Assembly: GCF_012939995.1 (NCBI RefSeq)
Contig: NZ_SPMZ01000022.1
Span: 537-64,536 of the forward strand
From: Candidatus Competibacter phosphatis
Lineage (GTDB): Bacteria; Pseudomonadota; Gammaproteobacteria; Competibacterales; Competibacteraceae
Direction of reading: 5' to 3'
Length of the DNA stretch: 64,000 bases
Numbering within the stretch: position 1 is the first letter of the stretch; the number at the start of each line of letters is the position of its first letter. The notes under the pieces were generated by a model, which saw only the letters and a list, made by a program, of their open reading frames with translations, did no database searches and was not told the origin of the DNA. The position numbers and the translations under genes are program-made. Shown here piece after piece: positions 55,715 to 64,000 of this stretch.

Positions 55715-56575
55715 ATGCGTTGGCGTGATCTGAGGCGCAGCAGTAACGTGGAAGACCGGCGGGACGAGTCGCCATCCGTCCGTGGCGGCGGCGGCATCAA
55801 GCTGGGTGGCGTCGGGTTGGTGCTGGTGATGGTGGCAAGCCTGATATTCGGGGTCGATCCCACGCAAGTGCTGAGCCTGCTGGGCGGCGGATCGACGGCG
55901 ACGGCACCCCAGCAGCGCAAGGCGCCGCCCGCCAACGATCCGAACGCGGATTTCGTCGCCGCCGTCCTGGGCGACACCGAAGATACCTGGAGCCAGTTGT
56001 TCCAGGCGCAGGGCGGCCAATACGCGCGGCCGAAGCTGGTCCTGTTCCGCGACGCCGCACAATCCGCCTGTGGTTTCGCCAGCGCCGCCGTGGGTCCCTT
56101 CTACTGTCCGGGCGACCGCCAAGTTTATCTCGATCTGTCTTTCTTCCAGGAACTGTCCCAGCGCTTTGGCGCGCCCGGCGATTTCGCTCGCGCCTACGTG
56201 ATCGCCCATGAGATCGGACACCACGTCCAGAATCTGACCGGTATTTCCGCCAAGGTGCAGGCGCAACGGCGACAACTGCCTGAGGCACAGGCCAACGCGC
56301 TGTCGGTGCTGGTGGAATTGCAGGCCGATTGCCTGGCGGGCGTGTGGGGCCACTATGCACAGCGGCGGGGCGTGCTGGAACCGGGCGATATCGAAGCGGC
56401 GATGAAGGCGGCCTCGGCCATCGGCGACGACCGCCTCCAGCGCCAGGCTCGCGGCTATGTCACGCCCGACTCCTTCACCCACGGCACTTCCGAACAGCGG
56501 ATGCGCTGGTTCAGCCGGGGACTGAAAACCGGCGACGTCAAGGAATGTAATACTTTTGTGGCGCAACGTCCCTGA
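55715..56575 (+). CDS. YpfJ-family neutral zinc metallopeptidase
   Basis: A 286-aa protein from ATG 55715 (AAAGAGGA upstream). A basic N-terminus (RWRDLRRSSNVEDRRDE) is followed by one membrane helix (VGLVLVMVASLIFGV) and a low-complexity linker. The zinc motif AYVIAHEIGHHVQNL (HExxH) lies near residue 165, with LQADCLAGVWGHYA downstream holding the third ligand region. KVQAQRRQLPEAQANALSV between them is typical. It ends 16 bp before creB; the spacing allows co-transcription, but I know no functional link. Confidence 0.88.
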   Translation: MRWRDLRRSSNVEDRRDESPSVRGGGGIKLGGVGLVLVMVASLIFGVDPTQVLSLLGGGSTATAPQQRKAPPANDPNADFVAAVLGDTEDTWSQLFQAQGGQYARPKLVLFRDAAQSACGFASAAVGPFYCPGDRQVYLDLSFFQELSQRFGAPGDFARAYVIAHEIGHHVQNLTGISAKVQAQRRQLPEAQANALSVLVELQADCLAGVWGHYAQRRGVLEPGDIEAAMKAASAIGDDRLQRQARGYVTPDSFTHGTSEQRMRWFSRGLKTGDVKECNTFVAQRP

Positions 56576-56591
56576 GCGGATTTCACCCGGC

Positions 56592-57302
56592 ATGGCCGCC
56601 CGCATCCTGCTGGTCGAGGACGAACCCACCATCGCCGAAATCGTCGAGTTCGCGCTGACCGGCGAAGGGTTCCAGGTCGCCTGGCGTACCCTGGCCCGCG
56701 ACGCCGAAGCCGCACTGGCCGCCGATGCCCACGATCTACTCATCCTCGACATCGGTTTGCCCGATGGATCGGGTCTGGAGCTGCTCAAGCGGATAAGACG
56801 CGATTCGGACATGCCGGTGCTGATCCTCTCCGCTCGCAACGCCGAACTGGATCGGGTTCTCGGGCTGGAACTGGGCGCGGACGATTACGTCAGCAAGCCG
56901 TTCAGCCCGCGCGAGCTGGCTGCCCGGGTCAAGGCCATCCTCAAGCGCAGCGTTCGAAACCACGTCATCGCGACGGAGCCGGCCGCCGGCGAACCCGCTG
57001 ACTCCAACGGATTCGAGGTCGACGAGGCCCGCGCCACGATTCGGTTTCAGCGCCGGCCCCTGGACTTGACCCGGTATGAATACCTCATCCTCAAGACGCT
57101 TCTGACCCAACCGGAACGGGTGTTCTCCCGCGCCCAACTGATGGATCGGGTTTGGTCCGACCCCGCCGCCAGCTTCGAGCGCAGCGTGGACACCCACATC
57201 AAGACGCTACGGGCCAAGCTGCGCGAGATCGAACCGCGCTTCGATCCGATCCGCACCCATCGCGGTTTGGGTTATTCGATCCGAGTCGCGGACCGACCCT
57301 GA
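56592..57302 (+). CDS. creB: Two-component response regulator, CreB-like
   Basis: A 236-aa OmpR/PhoB-type regulator. The receiver domain has ILLVEDEPTIAEIVEFAL (acidic pair), LLILDIGLPDGSGLELL (phospho-Asp) and GADDYVSKPFSPREL (conserved Lys). The C-terminal winged helix includes LTRYEYLILKTLLTQPERVF and SVDTHIKTLRAKL. The assignment to CreB rests on order: creB, creC, creD follow one another. It should bind direct repeats upstream of creD when phosphorylated. Confidence 0.88.
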   Translation: MAARILLVEDEPTIAEIVEFALTGEGFQVAWRTLARDAEAALAADAHDLLILDIGLPDGSGLELLKRIRRDSDMPVLILSARNAELDRVLGLELGADDYVSKPFSPRELAARVKAILKRSVRNHVIATEPAAGEPADSNGFEVDEARATIRFQRRPLDLTRYEYLILKTLLTQPERVFSRAQLMDRVWSDPAASFERSVDTHIKTLRAKLREIEPRFDPIRTHRGLGYSIRVADRP

Positions 57303-57314
57303 AACCGCGCCGCC

Positions 57315-58757
57315 ATGCGTCTGGGTCTCAAGCTGTTTCTCGGCTATTTCCTGATTGTCGGTCTAGGCGTGTATTTCTCCCTGAACATCTTCGGCAAGGA
57401 GCTCAAGCCGGCCTTCCGCCAAGCCACCGAGGACACGCTGATCGACACCGCCAACCTGCTGGCGGTGCTGGTGCGCGACGACCTGCTCGACGGCGGCATC
57501 GCCGACGGCCGCTTCCAGGAGCGGCTGGCGGAATACGCCAATCGCGCGCCCAATGCCCGGATTTGGGATATCGCCAAGCAGGCTTTCGATCACCGCATCT
57601 ACATCACCGATCAACGAGGTGTAGTGCTGTTCGACTCCAGCGGGCGGGATGTTGGTCAGGACTATTCCCGCTGGAACGATGTCCACCTGACCCTGCGCGG
57701 TCAGTACGGTGCCCGCACCACCCGCGACGACCCACACGACGAGCGGACCTCGGTGATGTACGTGGCGGCGCCGGTTCGGGACGGCGAACGCATCGTCGGC
57801 GTGCTGACCGTGGCCAAACCCGGCGCCAGCGTTCAGCCCTTTGTGGACCGGGCCGAAGCCAAGCTGTATCGCGCCGCCGCCGTGCTGGTGGCGGTGTCGC
57901 TGACCGTGGGGCTGGTGTTCTCCTGGTCGCTGGCCCATTCCATCGGCCGGCTGGCTGGCTACGCCCGCGCCGCCGCCGATGGCCGGCGGGCGCTCGTGCC
58001 GAAAGGCGGCGGACCGGAATTGCGCGCCTTGGCGGAAGCGGTGGAAACCATGCGGAGCAAGCTGGATGGCCGGGATTACGTGGAGCGCTACGTCCATACC
58101 CTGACCCACGAAATGAAAAGCCCGCTGGCAGCCATCGCCGGCGCCGCCGAATTGTTGCAGGGCGAGCTACCGGGACCGCAACGCGAGCGCTTCGCCAACC
58201 TGGTCGCCGGGGAGGCCGAACGGCTCCAGCAATTGGTCGAGCGTCTGCTGGCGCTGGCCACCGTCGAGCAGCGGCGCGAACCGCAGGAGCGGCGACCGGT
58301 CGAGCTGCGCCGAACCGTGGAGGAATGGCGGACCGCCCGCGCGCCCGCCATCGCCCGCAAGGATTTAGAGATCGACAACCGGATTGCCGAGGGTGCAGCC
58401 TTTCTGGGGGAACCGTTCCTACTGGTTCAGGCCATCGGTAATCTGCTCGATAACGCGCTGGATTTCACGCCCGCGCACGGGACCGTGACGATCGAGGCCG
58501 ACCCGGCCGGCAACGTCTGGCGACTGAGCGTGACCAACAGCGGTAGCGCCATTCCCGACTATGCCCGCGAGCGGCTGTTCGAGCGCTTCTATTCCCTACC
58601 TCGCCCGGACACCGGCCGCAAGAGCACCGGACTGGGGCTGGCCTTCGTCCGGGAAGTCGCGCAACTGCACGGCGGAACGGTCACGGTGGATAACGTGCCA
58701 GATGCCGATGGCGCTATCATCGGAGTGGTTGCCCGACTGAGCCTGCCGGCGGCCTGA
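57315..58757 (+). CDS. creC: Two-component sensor histidine kinase, CreC-like
   Basis: A 480-aa kinase. Helix 1 is at residues 4-22 (LKLFLGYFLIVGLGVYFSL), then a periplasmic sensor of about 165 residues (VVLFDSSGRDVGQDYSRWND). Helix 2 is near 195-215 (AAAVLVAVSLTVGLVFSW), then HAMP and HisKA with YVHTLTHEMKSPLAAIAGAA (phospho-His). HATPase boxes follow: LLDNALDFTPAHG (N) and KSTGLGLAFVREVAQLHGG (G). It starts 12 bp after creB and should phosphorylate it. In E. coli CreC responds to carbon and redox state. Confidence 0.9.
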   Translation: MRLGLKLFLGYFLIVGLGVYFSLNIFGKELKPAFRQATEDTLIDTANLLAVLVRDDLLDGGIADGRFQERLAEYANRAPNARIWDIAKQAFDHRIYITDQRGVVLFDSSGRDVGQDYSRWNDVHLTLRGQYGARTTRDDPHDERTSVMYVAAPVRDGERIVGVLTVAKPGASVQPFVDRAEAKLYRAAAVLVAVSLTVGLVFSWSLAHSIGRLAGYARAAADGRRALVPKGGGPELRALAEAVETMRSKLDGRDYVERYVHTLTHEMKSPLAAIAGAAELLQGELPGPQRERFANLVAGEAERLQQLVERLLALATVEQRREPQERRPVELRRTVEEWRTARAPAIARKDLEIDNRIAEGAAFLGEPFLLVQAIGNLLDNALDFTPAHGTVTIEADPAGNVWRLSVTNSGSAIPDYARERLFERFYSLPRPDTGRKSTGLGLAFVREVAQLHGGTVTVDNVPDADGAIIGVVARLSLPAA

Positions 58758-58786
58758 CTCCCGCTCGATCAGCGTTACCGGCCGCT

Positions 58787-58813
58787 TCACTCAATCCTCA
58801 CACTTCCCTCACT
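58787..58813 (+). promoter_or_regulatory. Cre-tag-like direct repeats upstream of creD
   Basis: TTCAC (58787-58791), CTCAC (58798-58802) and CTCAC (58809-58813) are separated by exactly 6 bp each. The E. coli CreB site (cre tag) is two TTCAC boxes with a 6-bp spacer. The array is 71 bp before the creD start, in the creC-creD gap. Fit to the known site is good, but binding is inferred. Confidence 0.6.
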
Positions 58814-58883
58814 CCCCGCGCATCAGGGCCTCAATTCACCGGTTTAGGCTGGCCTCGTCATTCATTTACCCGAGGAAGCCCCG

Positions 58884-60245
58884 ATGAAAAACCCACTGTT
58901 CGTCAAGGTGGTTCTAGTGTTCCTGGTCACGGTGGTGCTGGCCACCGGCCTGTCGCAAATCGATTATCTGGTGCGAGAGCGGACGCAACGCCGCGATCAG
59001 GTCGTCGCCGGCATCGCCGCCGCCACCGCTCGCGACCAAATCCTGGTCGGGCCGTTGCTAGTCATTCCCTACACTCGCATCGTCAAGACGCAGAAGCCCA
59101 GCGAGAAGGACGACAACAAGATGATCGAGGTCGAAACACGTTATGCGGACTGGCTGTATCTGCCGCCAGCCGAGCTGGATGTCCAGGCCAACCTGAACAC
59201 CGAACAAATTCGCCGCAGCCTGTATTACGCCGTGGTGTTTAGCGGTGCCGTTTCGCTCAAGGGCCGCTTCGCGTCCGATGGCGAATTGCTGCAACCCGGT
59301 CCGAACGAACGGATCGAATTCGGCGATCCTCGCCTGATCGTCGGGATCGGCGATCCGCGCGGCATCCTGCGAGCGCCGGCGCTGGTTTGGGCCGGACAGC
59401 GGCTCGATTTCCTGCCAGGTACCGCCGAGGAAAAAATGCCTAACGGTATTCAGGCCCGCCTTATGGGTCTCGACCTCCAGCACGGGTGGTCGGCCGAGTT
59501 CGAATTCACGCTCGACCTGCGCGGTACCCAGTCCTTCGATGTCGCGCCGGTGGGCGACACCACCCACATTGACGTGCGCGGCAACTGGCCGCATCCCAGT
59601 TTTTATGGCCAGTTCCTACCGGAATCGCGCCAAGTGAACGACGCCGGCTTTTCCGCCGCCTGGTCCACCACTCGGCTGGCCACCAACATGCTCCATCAAT
59701 TGTTCGAACATCTGCGTAACAACCGCCCGCTCGATACCTTGATCGGGGTGCGCTTCGTCGATCCGACCGACAGTTACACCCAGACCGACCGCGCGATCAA
59801 ATACGGGCTGCTGTTCATCGGTCTGACCTTCGCCGCCTTCTTCCTGTTCGAGGTACTCAAGCGGTTGGCGATCCATCCCTTTCAATACAGCTTGGCCGGC
59901 ACGGCGCTGGTGTTGTTCTATCTGCTGCTACTGTCACTGTCGGAACATGTGGACTTCGGGATCGCCTACGCGACCGCCACCGCCGGCTGCGTGGCGCTGC
60001 TAGCCTATTACCTCAGCTATGTGCTGGGTAGCCTGGGCTGGGGTTTGGGTTTCGGGGCGCTGATCGGCGCGGTGTTCGGGATTCTGTACGTATTGATCAG
60101 CCTGGAGGATCTGGCGCTGTTGGCCGGCTCGGTGACCTTGTTTGGTGCCCTGGCGCTGGTGATGACGCTAACCCGCAAGGTGGACTGGTATCAATTAGGA
60201 GAGGCGCTGGGCACGCGACGCGGCAAGGGATTGGACGGCGTGTGA
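58884..60245 (+). CDS. creD: Inner-membrane protein CreD
   Basis: A 453-aa protein: N-terminal helix (VVLVFLVTVVLATGLSQI), then a large periplasmic domain with family motifs (YTRIVKTQKPS; EVETRYADWLYLPPAELD; NNRPLDTLIGVRFVDPTDSY), then about five C-terminal helices from residue 312 (LLFIGLTFAAFFLFEVLKRL; VLFYLLLLSLSEHVDFGIAY). This is the full CreD architecture. CreD is the main CreBC-regulated gene and affects envelope integrity and beta-lactam response. GAGGAAG precedes ATG 58884. Confidence 0.92.
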   Translation: MKNPLFVKVVLVFLVTVVLATGLSQIDYLVRERTQRRDQVVAGIAAATARDQILVGPLLVIPYTRIVKTQKPSEKDDNKMIEVETRYADWLYLPPAELDVQANLNTEQIRRSLYYAVVFSGAVSLKGRFASDGELLQPGPNERIEFGDPRLIVGIGDPRGILRAPALVWAGQRLDFLPGTAEEKMPNGIQARLMGLDLQHGWSAEFEFTLDLRGTQSFDVAPVGDTTHIDVRGNWPHPSFYGQFLPESRQVNDAGFSAAWSTTRLATNMLHQLFEHLRNNRPLDTLIGVRFVDPTDSYTQTDRAIKYGLLFIGLTFAAFFLFEVLKRLAIHPFQYSLAGTALVLFYLLLLSLSEHVDFGIAYATATAGCVALLAYYLSYVLGSLGWGLGFGALIGAVFGILYVLISLEDLALLAGSVTLFGALALVMTLTRKVDWYQLGEALGTRRGKGLDGV

Positions 60246-60258
60246 GATGATACGCCCT

Positions 60259-60300
60259 GACCCATGTCCTCTCTCCCGCAAGGAGAGAGGATTGTGGGTC
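60259..60300. terminator. Bidirectional terminator-like palindrome between creD and yhaN-like gene
   Basis: CCTCTCTCC (60268-60276), loop CGCAA, GGAGAGAGG (60282-60290) form a 9-bp perfect stem. GACCCA and TGGGTC extend it outwards with small internal loops. The position between two convergent genes fits a shared terminator, or a REP-like extragenic palindrome; there is no strong T-tract. Confidence 0.55.
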
Positions 60301-60304
60301 GAAC

Positions 60305-63300
60305 TCATGGGCGGGCCTTCATGGCAAGGCTGTCTGGTTCGGCGCTCAAATCGTGCCGCCGCCAAGCGTCCGGCGGCAGCGCGGCGGCCGCCAATTCGCA
60401 GAGATGGCCGTGATGGGTGAAAAACAGCACCTGCGCGCGGCAGGCCAATTCGGCCAACACCCCCAGTGTCGCCACGGCCCGGTCATCGTCGAACTGCACC
60501 AGCAAATCGTCGATGGCGATGGGAACGGCCTCGCGCTCCCGCAGATGTTCCTCGATGGCCGCAATGCGCAATGCCAGGAACAATTGGTCGCGCGTGCTTG
60601 GCTCAATCCATCCATCCCTACCTTGACCGCATCCGGCCGTTTCCCCACCAAGATTTGCCGGTCGTCCTGGTAATCCATTTCCAAGCCGCTGAAACTACCC
60701 AGGGTGATCCGGGCGAAGATTTCGCTGGCACGGCGCAGCACCGGTCCCTGATGTTGCTCCCGGTACGCCTGCACGACCCGCGACACGACGGCGCCGGCCA
60801 GCCGGGCGCGGGCGTAGGCGCGGGATTGCCGGGCGATACGGGCGGCCATCTCCTCGGCACCCTGTTGCGCCTGTGCCGCCACGTCGCCGCCGTCGATGAC
60901 GTCAAAAGCGCGGCGTGCGTCCAGACAGACCGCATACGCGGTTTCCAGCTCGGCTTCACCCTCGCGGATCGTGGTTTCCAACTCATCCAAGCGGGCATGG
61001 GTGGCATCCAGATCCTCGCCCTCGATCTCGGTCAATACTTCGGCCAGCGGGCGAGCGGCACCGCGCACCAGTTGCTCCTCGATCTCGGTCACCCGCTCGG
61101 CCAACCGCCGCTTGTGCGTCGCTTGTTCCTCGACCGCCGCCAATTCGTCCAGCGATTCCACCCCGGCGCGACGCAGCAGTTCGACCAGGCGGTCGTGCTG
61201 ACTCGCGGCGGCGGCCTCCGCTCGGTCGAGTCCGTCCTGTTCCCGGACGATGGCGGCGTCGGCCTGCTTGCGCCGACGGTCGGCGTCACGCGCTTCGTTC
61301 AAGGCGGTGTACAGCGTATCGGCGATCCGGTCGGCCGTTCGATCGGTGGCGGTTTCGCCGACGGCGCGCGTCAATTCGGCCAGCGCGCTTTCAAAGTCGG
61401 CACGGGTCGTCCGTTCCCGCTGGACCTCGCCAGACAAGCTCTCCAGCTTTCGCAAGGTCTGGGCAAGCCGATCCCACTGATCGAGCCGGACTCGCGCCTC
61501 CGCCGGCAAGGCTTGGGGCGACAATCGCAATTCGCGCATGGCGGCGTCCCATTGCGTCCGCCAGACCGCCTGTTTCTCGGCCAGTCCGGCACGCTTCGCG
61601 GCAACTTCACGCCGTTCGGCTTCGCATTGGCGGATGCCGCTATCGAGCTTAGCGCGTGCCATGGCGGTTTGGCGGCCCTGCTCGATGGCCACCTTGGCAC
61701 GGCCGAGCGCGACCGACAGGGCTTCGTCATCGCTCAACGCCGGTAAACCGCATTTCCGTAAGGCCCGATCCAGCGTTTGACGGACCACCGCCAATGCCGC
61801 GCCGATCTCTCGTCGTTCCCGCCGCAACGTTTCCAAATGAGCGGAACGTTCGACCAGCAGCGCCTGTTTGCCCAGCCACTCCGCCGCCGCGCCGGGCGAA
61901 AGATCGGGCTGACGCAAGGATTCGGCGATCACCTTCCAGCGCGTGTCGAGTCGGTCGCGTTCAGCGGTCAGATCGGCGAACTGGCCCGCGCAATCCGAGC
62001 GCGCCCGCTGCATGTCGACGATGCGCTGGCGGAGACTCTCGACGTTGGCGGCCCGCGTGGCGTCGGCGTGCAGCAAATCGGCCAGACGATCGGCTTCCCG
62101 CATGGCGGCCTCGAAGGCATCGAGCGGCGACTGTCCCGGCACGGGGTCCATCGTGCGCTCGACATAACCCCGACGAATCCGCCGCCAGTCTTCGTCACGC
62201 GTTTGACGGGCCTGCCGTACCTGATCGTGGGTCACGATTTCGGCGGCTGCGGCCAGAGCGCGCAGTTCGCGTTCCCGCTCGCCGATATCCCGTTGCAGGA
62301 TTCCATCCTGGTTTTTGAGCGAACGTTCCGCCTCGGCCCACTGCCTATAGCGGTCGGCTATCTCGGTCACCGTGGCCAAGGGCGGCACGCGCAGCGCGAT
62401 CAACTCATCGAGCGTCCCCTCCCACAACGACGCGGCCTCGTGCACGAGCGCGGTTTCCAGTGCGGCGATTTCTCGCGCCAACTGGATGCACTGGCCGGTG
62501 AGGTCGCCGGGCGCGGCCGCCTGCTCGCGTGCCTGTTCCAACGCCTCGAAGGGCACGGGCACGGGCTGAATTTCCAGCTCATCCCGCAGTCGTTGGCGCA
62601 TGTCGGTCAGCTCGCGCTCCCGTTCTTCCAGTTGCTCGCTCTGGACCGACCGTTTGTCGTATTCCTCCAGCAGCGCTTGTACCCGCGCCCGCGCCGTGGG
62701 TACAGGCGCCAGCGCGCGAATCCGCTCCGACAGTTCGGTGGGCGCGAGATCCGCCGCCAGCGCCGGATCGATCTCGGCAAGCTGGCCAACGCAAAACTGG
62801 CGCGCGGCATCGAGATCCGCTTCGATGCGGGGCAGGCGTTCCAGCGTACCCCGATAGTCGTTCGCGGCGTGATGCAGCCGCTCGATGGCGCCCGCATGGC
62901 GCAGCAACGCTTCGCGGACCACCAGTTGGGCACGCTGCCGGCGCAACTCCTCCAACGCTGCTCGGGCTTCCCGTTGGTTGTCGGCGGCGGTGCGCAGGCG
63001 TTCCTCGGTTTCGATGCGTTGCTGTCCGGCCTCCGGCGGCAGAAGAGGAATCGTGGCCAGCGTGGCCAGTTCCCGAAGTTTCGCCGCGCGCTCGGCGGCC
63101 AGCGGCAGGTGAGCGATGATCCGGGACAAGCGGCGCTGTTCCTCGCGCCAGCGATTCAGTTCCGCGCGCAGCTCCGAATGCTTCTCCTCGGCTTGACGCT
63201 TGGTCCGCTCGGTCTGCTCCCAGGCCGAGGAACGCACCGTCGCTTCCCGTGCCCGTTTGCGTTGCTCTTCCAGCTCCTTGAGGGCGACTTGAATTTCGCT

Positions 63301-63858
63301 TTTTTTGCCACGCGGGTTGAATAGGTCGGAGGCTTCGACCTCCAGTTTGCCCGACAACTGACGCAGATCGGCCAATCCCGCCGCCGCCGCGAACAGGCTC
63401 TGGCCGATGTCCCCTTTTCCTTCCAGCAGCGCTTCGCCGCCGCGTATCAATTCATCGTGATCGAGCCCGAACAAGGCGCGATACAAGCCTTCATCGAGAC
63501 CGCCCAACAGCCGGGTCAGCATATCCTCGGCCAGCGGCTGGTCGGTCCGTTCCTCGCCGCCGACCTCGTCCAACGCGAACAGGGTTTGCTTGCGCCCCTT
63601 GCGCCGCATGACCGCCAACCGTCCGGCGTCGGCGGTCGCCAGCGCGGCGCCGATCCGCAAGTTGGGTTTGGAATGGACGAAGTCGTCGGCGGTGCGTTCC
63701 TCGATCCCGAACAGCAAACCGATCAGGGCACGCAAGGTGGTCGACTTGCCTGCCTCGTTTGGGCCGTAAATGACATGGAAATCCGGTCCGCCGGTAAAAT
63801 CGAGCCGGCGTTCCGAGAACGCGCCGAACGCTTTGAGATAGAGATGCTCGATCTTCAT
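60305..63858 (-). CDS. YhaN-like SMC/SbcC-type AAA ATPase (one frameshift)
   Basis: An 1184-aa protein after adding one base near 60602. The N-terminal KIEHLYLKAFGAFSERRLDF and VIYGPNEAGKSTTLRALIGL (Walker A near residue 35) are followed by very long coiled coils. The C-terminal half-site contains STRDQLFLALRIAAIEEHLR (ABC signature region) and VPIAIDDLLVQFDDDRAVAT (Walker B), then VLFFTHHGHL. The ATPase works with the exonuclease encoded upstream, by analogy with SbcC-SbcD and YhaN-YhaO. Its ATG overlaps the exonuclease stop (TGATG). Confidence 0.85.
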
Positions 63859-64000
63859 CAGGCGCCTTCGTCCCCGGACAGTCGCGCCAGCAGATCGGCT
63901 TCCACCTCGCCCAGCAGTTCGAGCAAGGCATCGGCGGTATCCAGACCCAGGGCATCGCGGTCCTCGCGGAGCTCCGCCGGCAACTTCCGCCGCAGCTCGC
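63858..64000 (-). CDS. C-terminal end of YhaO/SbcD-like DNA repair exonuclease (partial)
   Basis: The minus strand from the window edge reads ELRRKLPAELREDRDALGLD, then ADALLELLGEVEADLLARLS, and stops at 63858-63860, overlapping the yhaN-like start. Only the last 47 codons are inside the window and they carry no catalytic motif. Identity as a metallophosphoesterase nuclease is inferred from the gene pair and the overlap. Confidence 0.5.
   Translation of the reverse strand, partial: ELRRKLPAELREDRDALGLDTADALLELLGEVEADLLARLSGDEGA

Noticed and set aside
57152-58441. 429-codon plus-strand frame overlapping creB and creC
   Set aside because: Out-of-frame shadow; arginine/proline-rich and without motifs, while the creC frame shows full kinase motifs.
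61777-63324. 515-codon plus-strand frame opposite the YhaN-like gene
   Set aside because: Antisense shadow of coiled-coil coding DNA; repetitive Gln/Arg/Leu composition and no recognisable domain.

Overview
The window looks like an accessory, insertion-rich stretch of a GC-rich gammaproteobacterial chromosome (or a large integrated element) that ends in ordinary core genes. Support for this comes from the right-hand third: pgpA, an S-hydroxymethylglutathione dehydrogenase/S-formylglutathione hydrolase pair, an MCE lipid-transport operon, creBCD and a YhaN/YhaO pair. The IS load and the mixture of genes resemble environmental gammaproteobacteria such as the Competibacter group, but the sequence alone cannot fix the genus.

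Layout. 1-2.6 kb: a plasmid-type stability locus (9-bp direct repeats with an 11-bp period, two tandem StbA-like DNA-binding proteins, a ParA/StbB-like ATPase and a membrane-anchored protein). 2.6-5.4 kb: an IS701-family element abutting an IS5-family element, a group II intron relic, and a 292-bp element with long inverted repeats that looks like a Tn3-derived miniature element. 5.4-18.7 kb: one long minus-strand operon that is clearly a BREX/Pgl-type phage-defence island: HTH protein, DUF499-type ATPase, PglZ-type phosphatase, DUF1156-type DNA methylase, an orphan 168-aa protein, an AlbA_2/HATPase/TPR protein, a SNF2-like helicase and a broken HEPN-like protein. 18.9-24.3 kb: nested insertions (IS5 element split by a serine-recombinase element; IS110 split by an IS4 element and cut by the IS5). 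24.4-29.3 kb: an AT-richer block of glycan or specialised-metabolite genes. 29.3-34.7 kb: a tightly overlapping five-gene operon (MoaA-like radical SAM enzyme, nucleotidyltransferase, B12-binding-type radical SAM enzyme, HAD hydrolase, glycosyltransferase). I recognise no described pathway that matches it. 34.7-42.1 kb: IS relics around an M15 peptidase and a GMC oxidoreductase. 42.1-64 kb: mostly core genes: pgpA, a VapBC-like pair, metY, frmA-frmB, a nuclease, a repeat surface protein, the MCE operon, a metallopeptidase, creB-creC-creD, and convergent yhaN/yhaO.

How the genes work together. In the defence operon, start and stop codons overlap at most junctions, so the genes are probably co-translated. 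Methylase plus phosphatase plus ATPase plus helicase is the BREX logic of self-marking and restriction. The five radical-SAM operon genes also overlap or nearly touch. In the core part, frmA-frmB oxidise formaldehyde through glutathione adducts, the MCE genes encode permease, ATPase, substrate-binding protein and lipoprotein of one lipid transporter, and creBC probably controls creD through three direct repeats just upstream of creD.

Caution. About two dozen genes are broken by single-base indels. Most are one extra base in a homopolymer run, and removing it restores a family-consistent protein. This pattern points to sequencing or assembly error more than to real gene decay. Frameshifted genes are therefore annotated over their reconstructed span, and any idea of phase variation must first survive that explanation.
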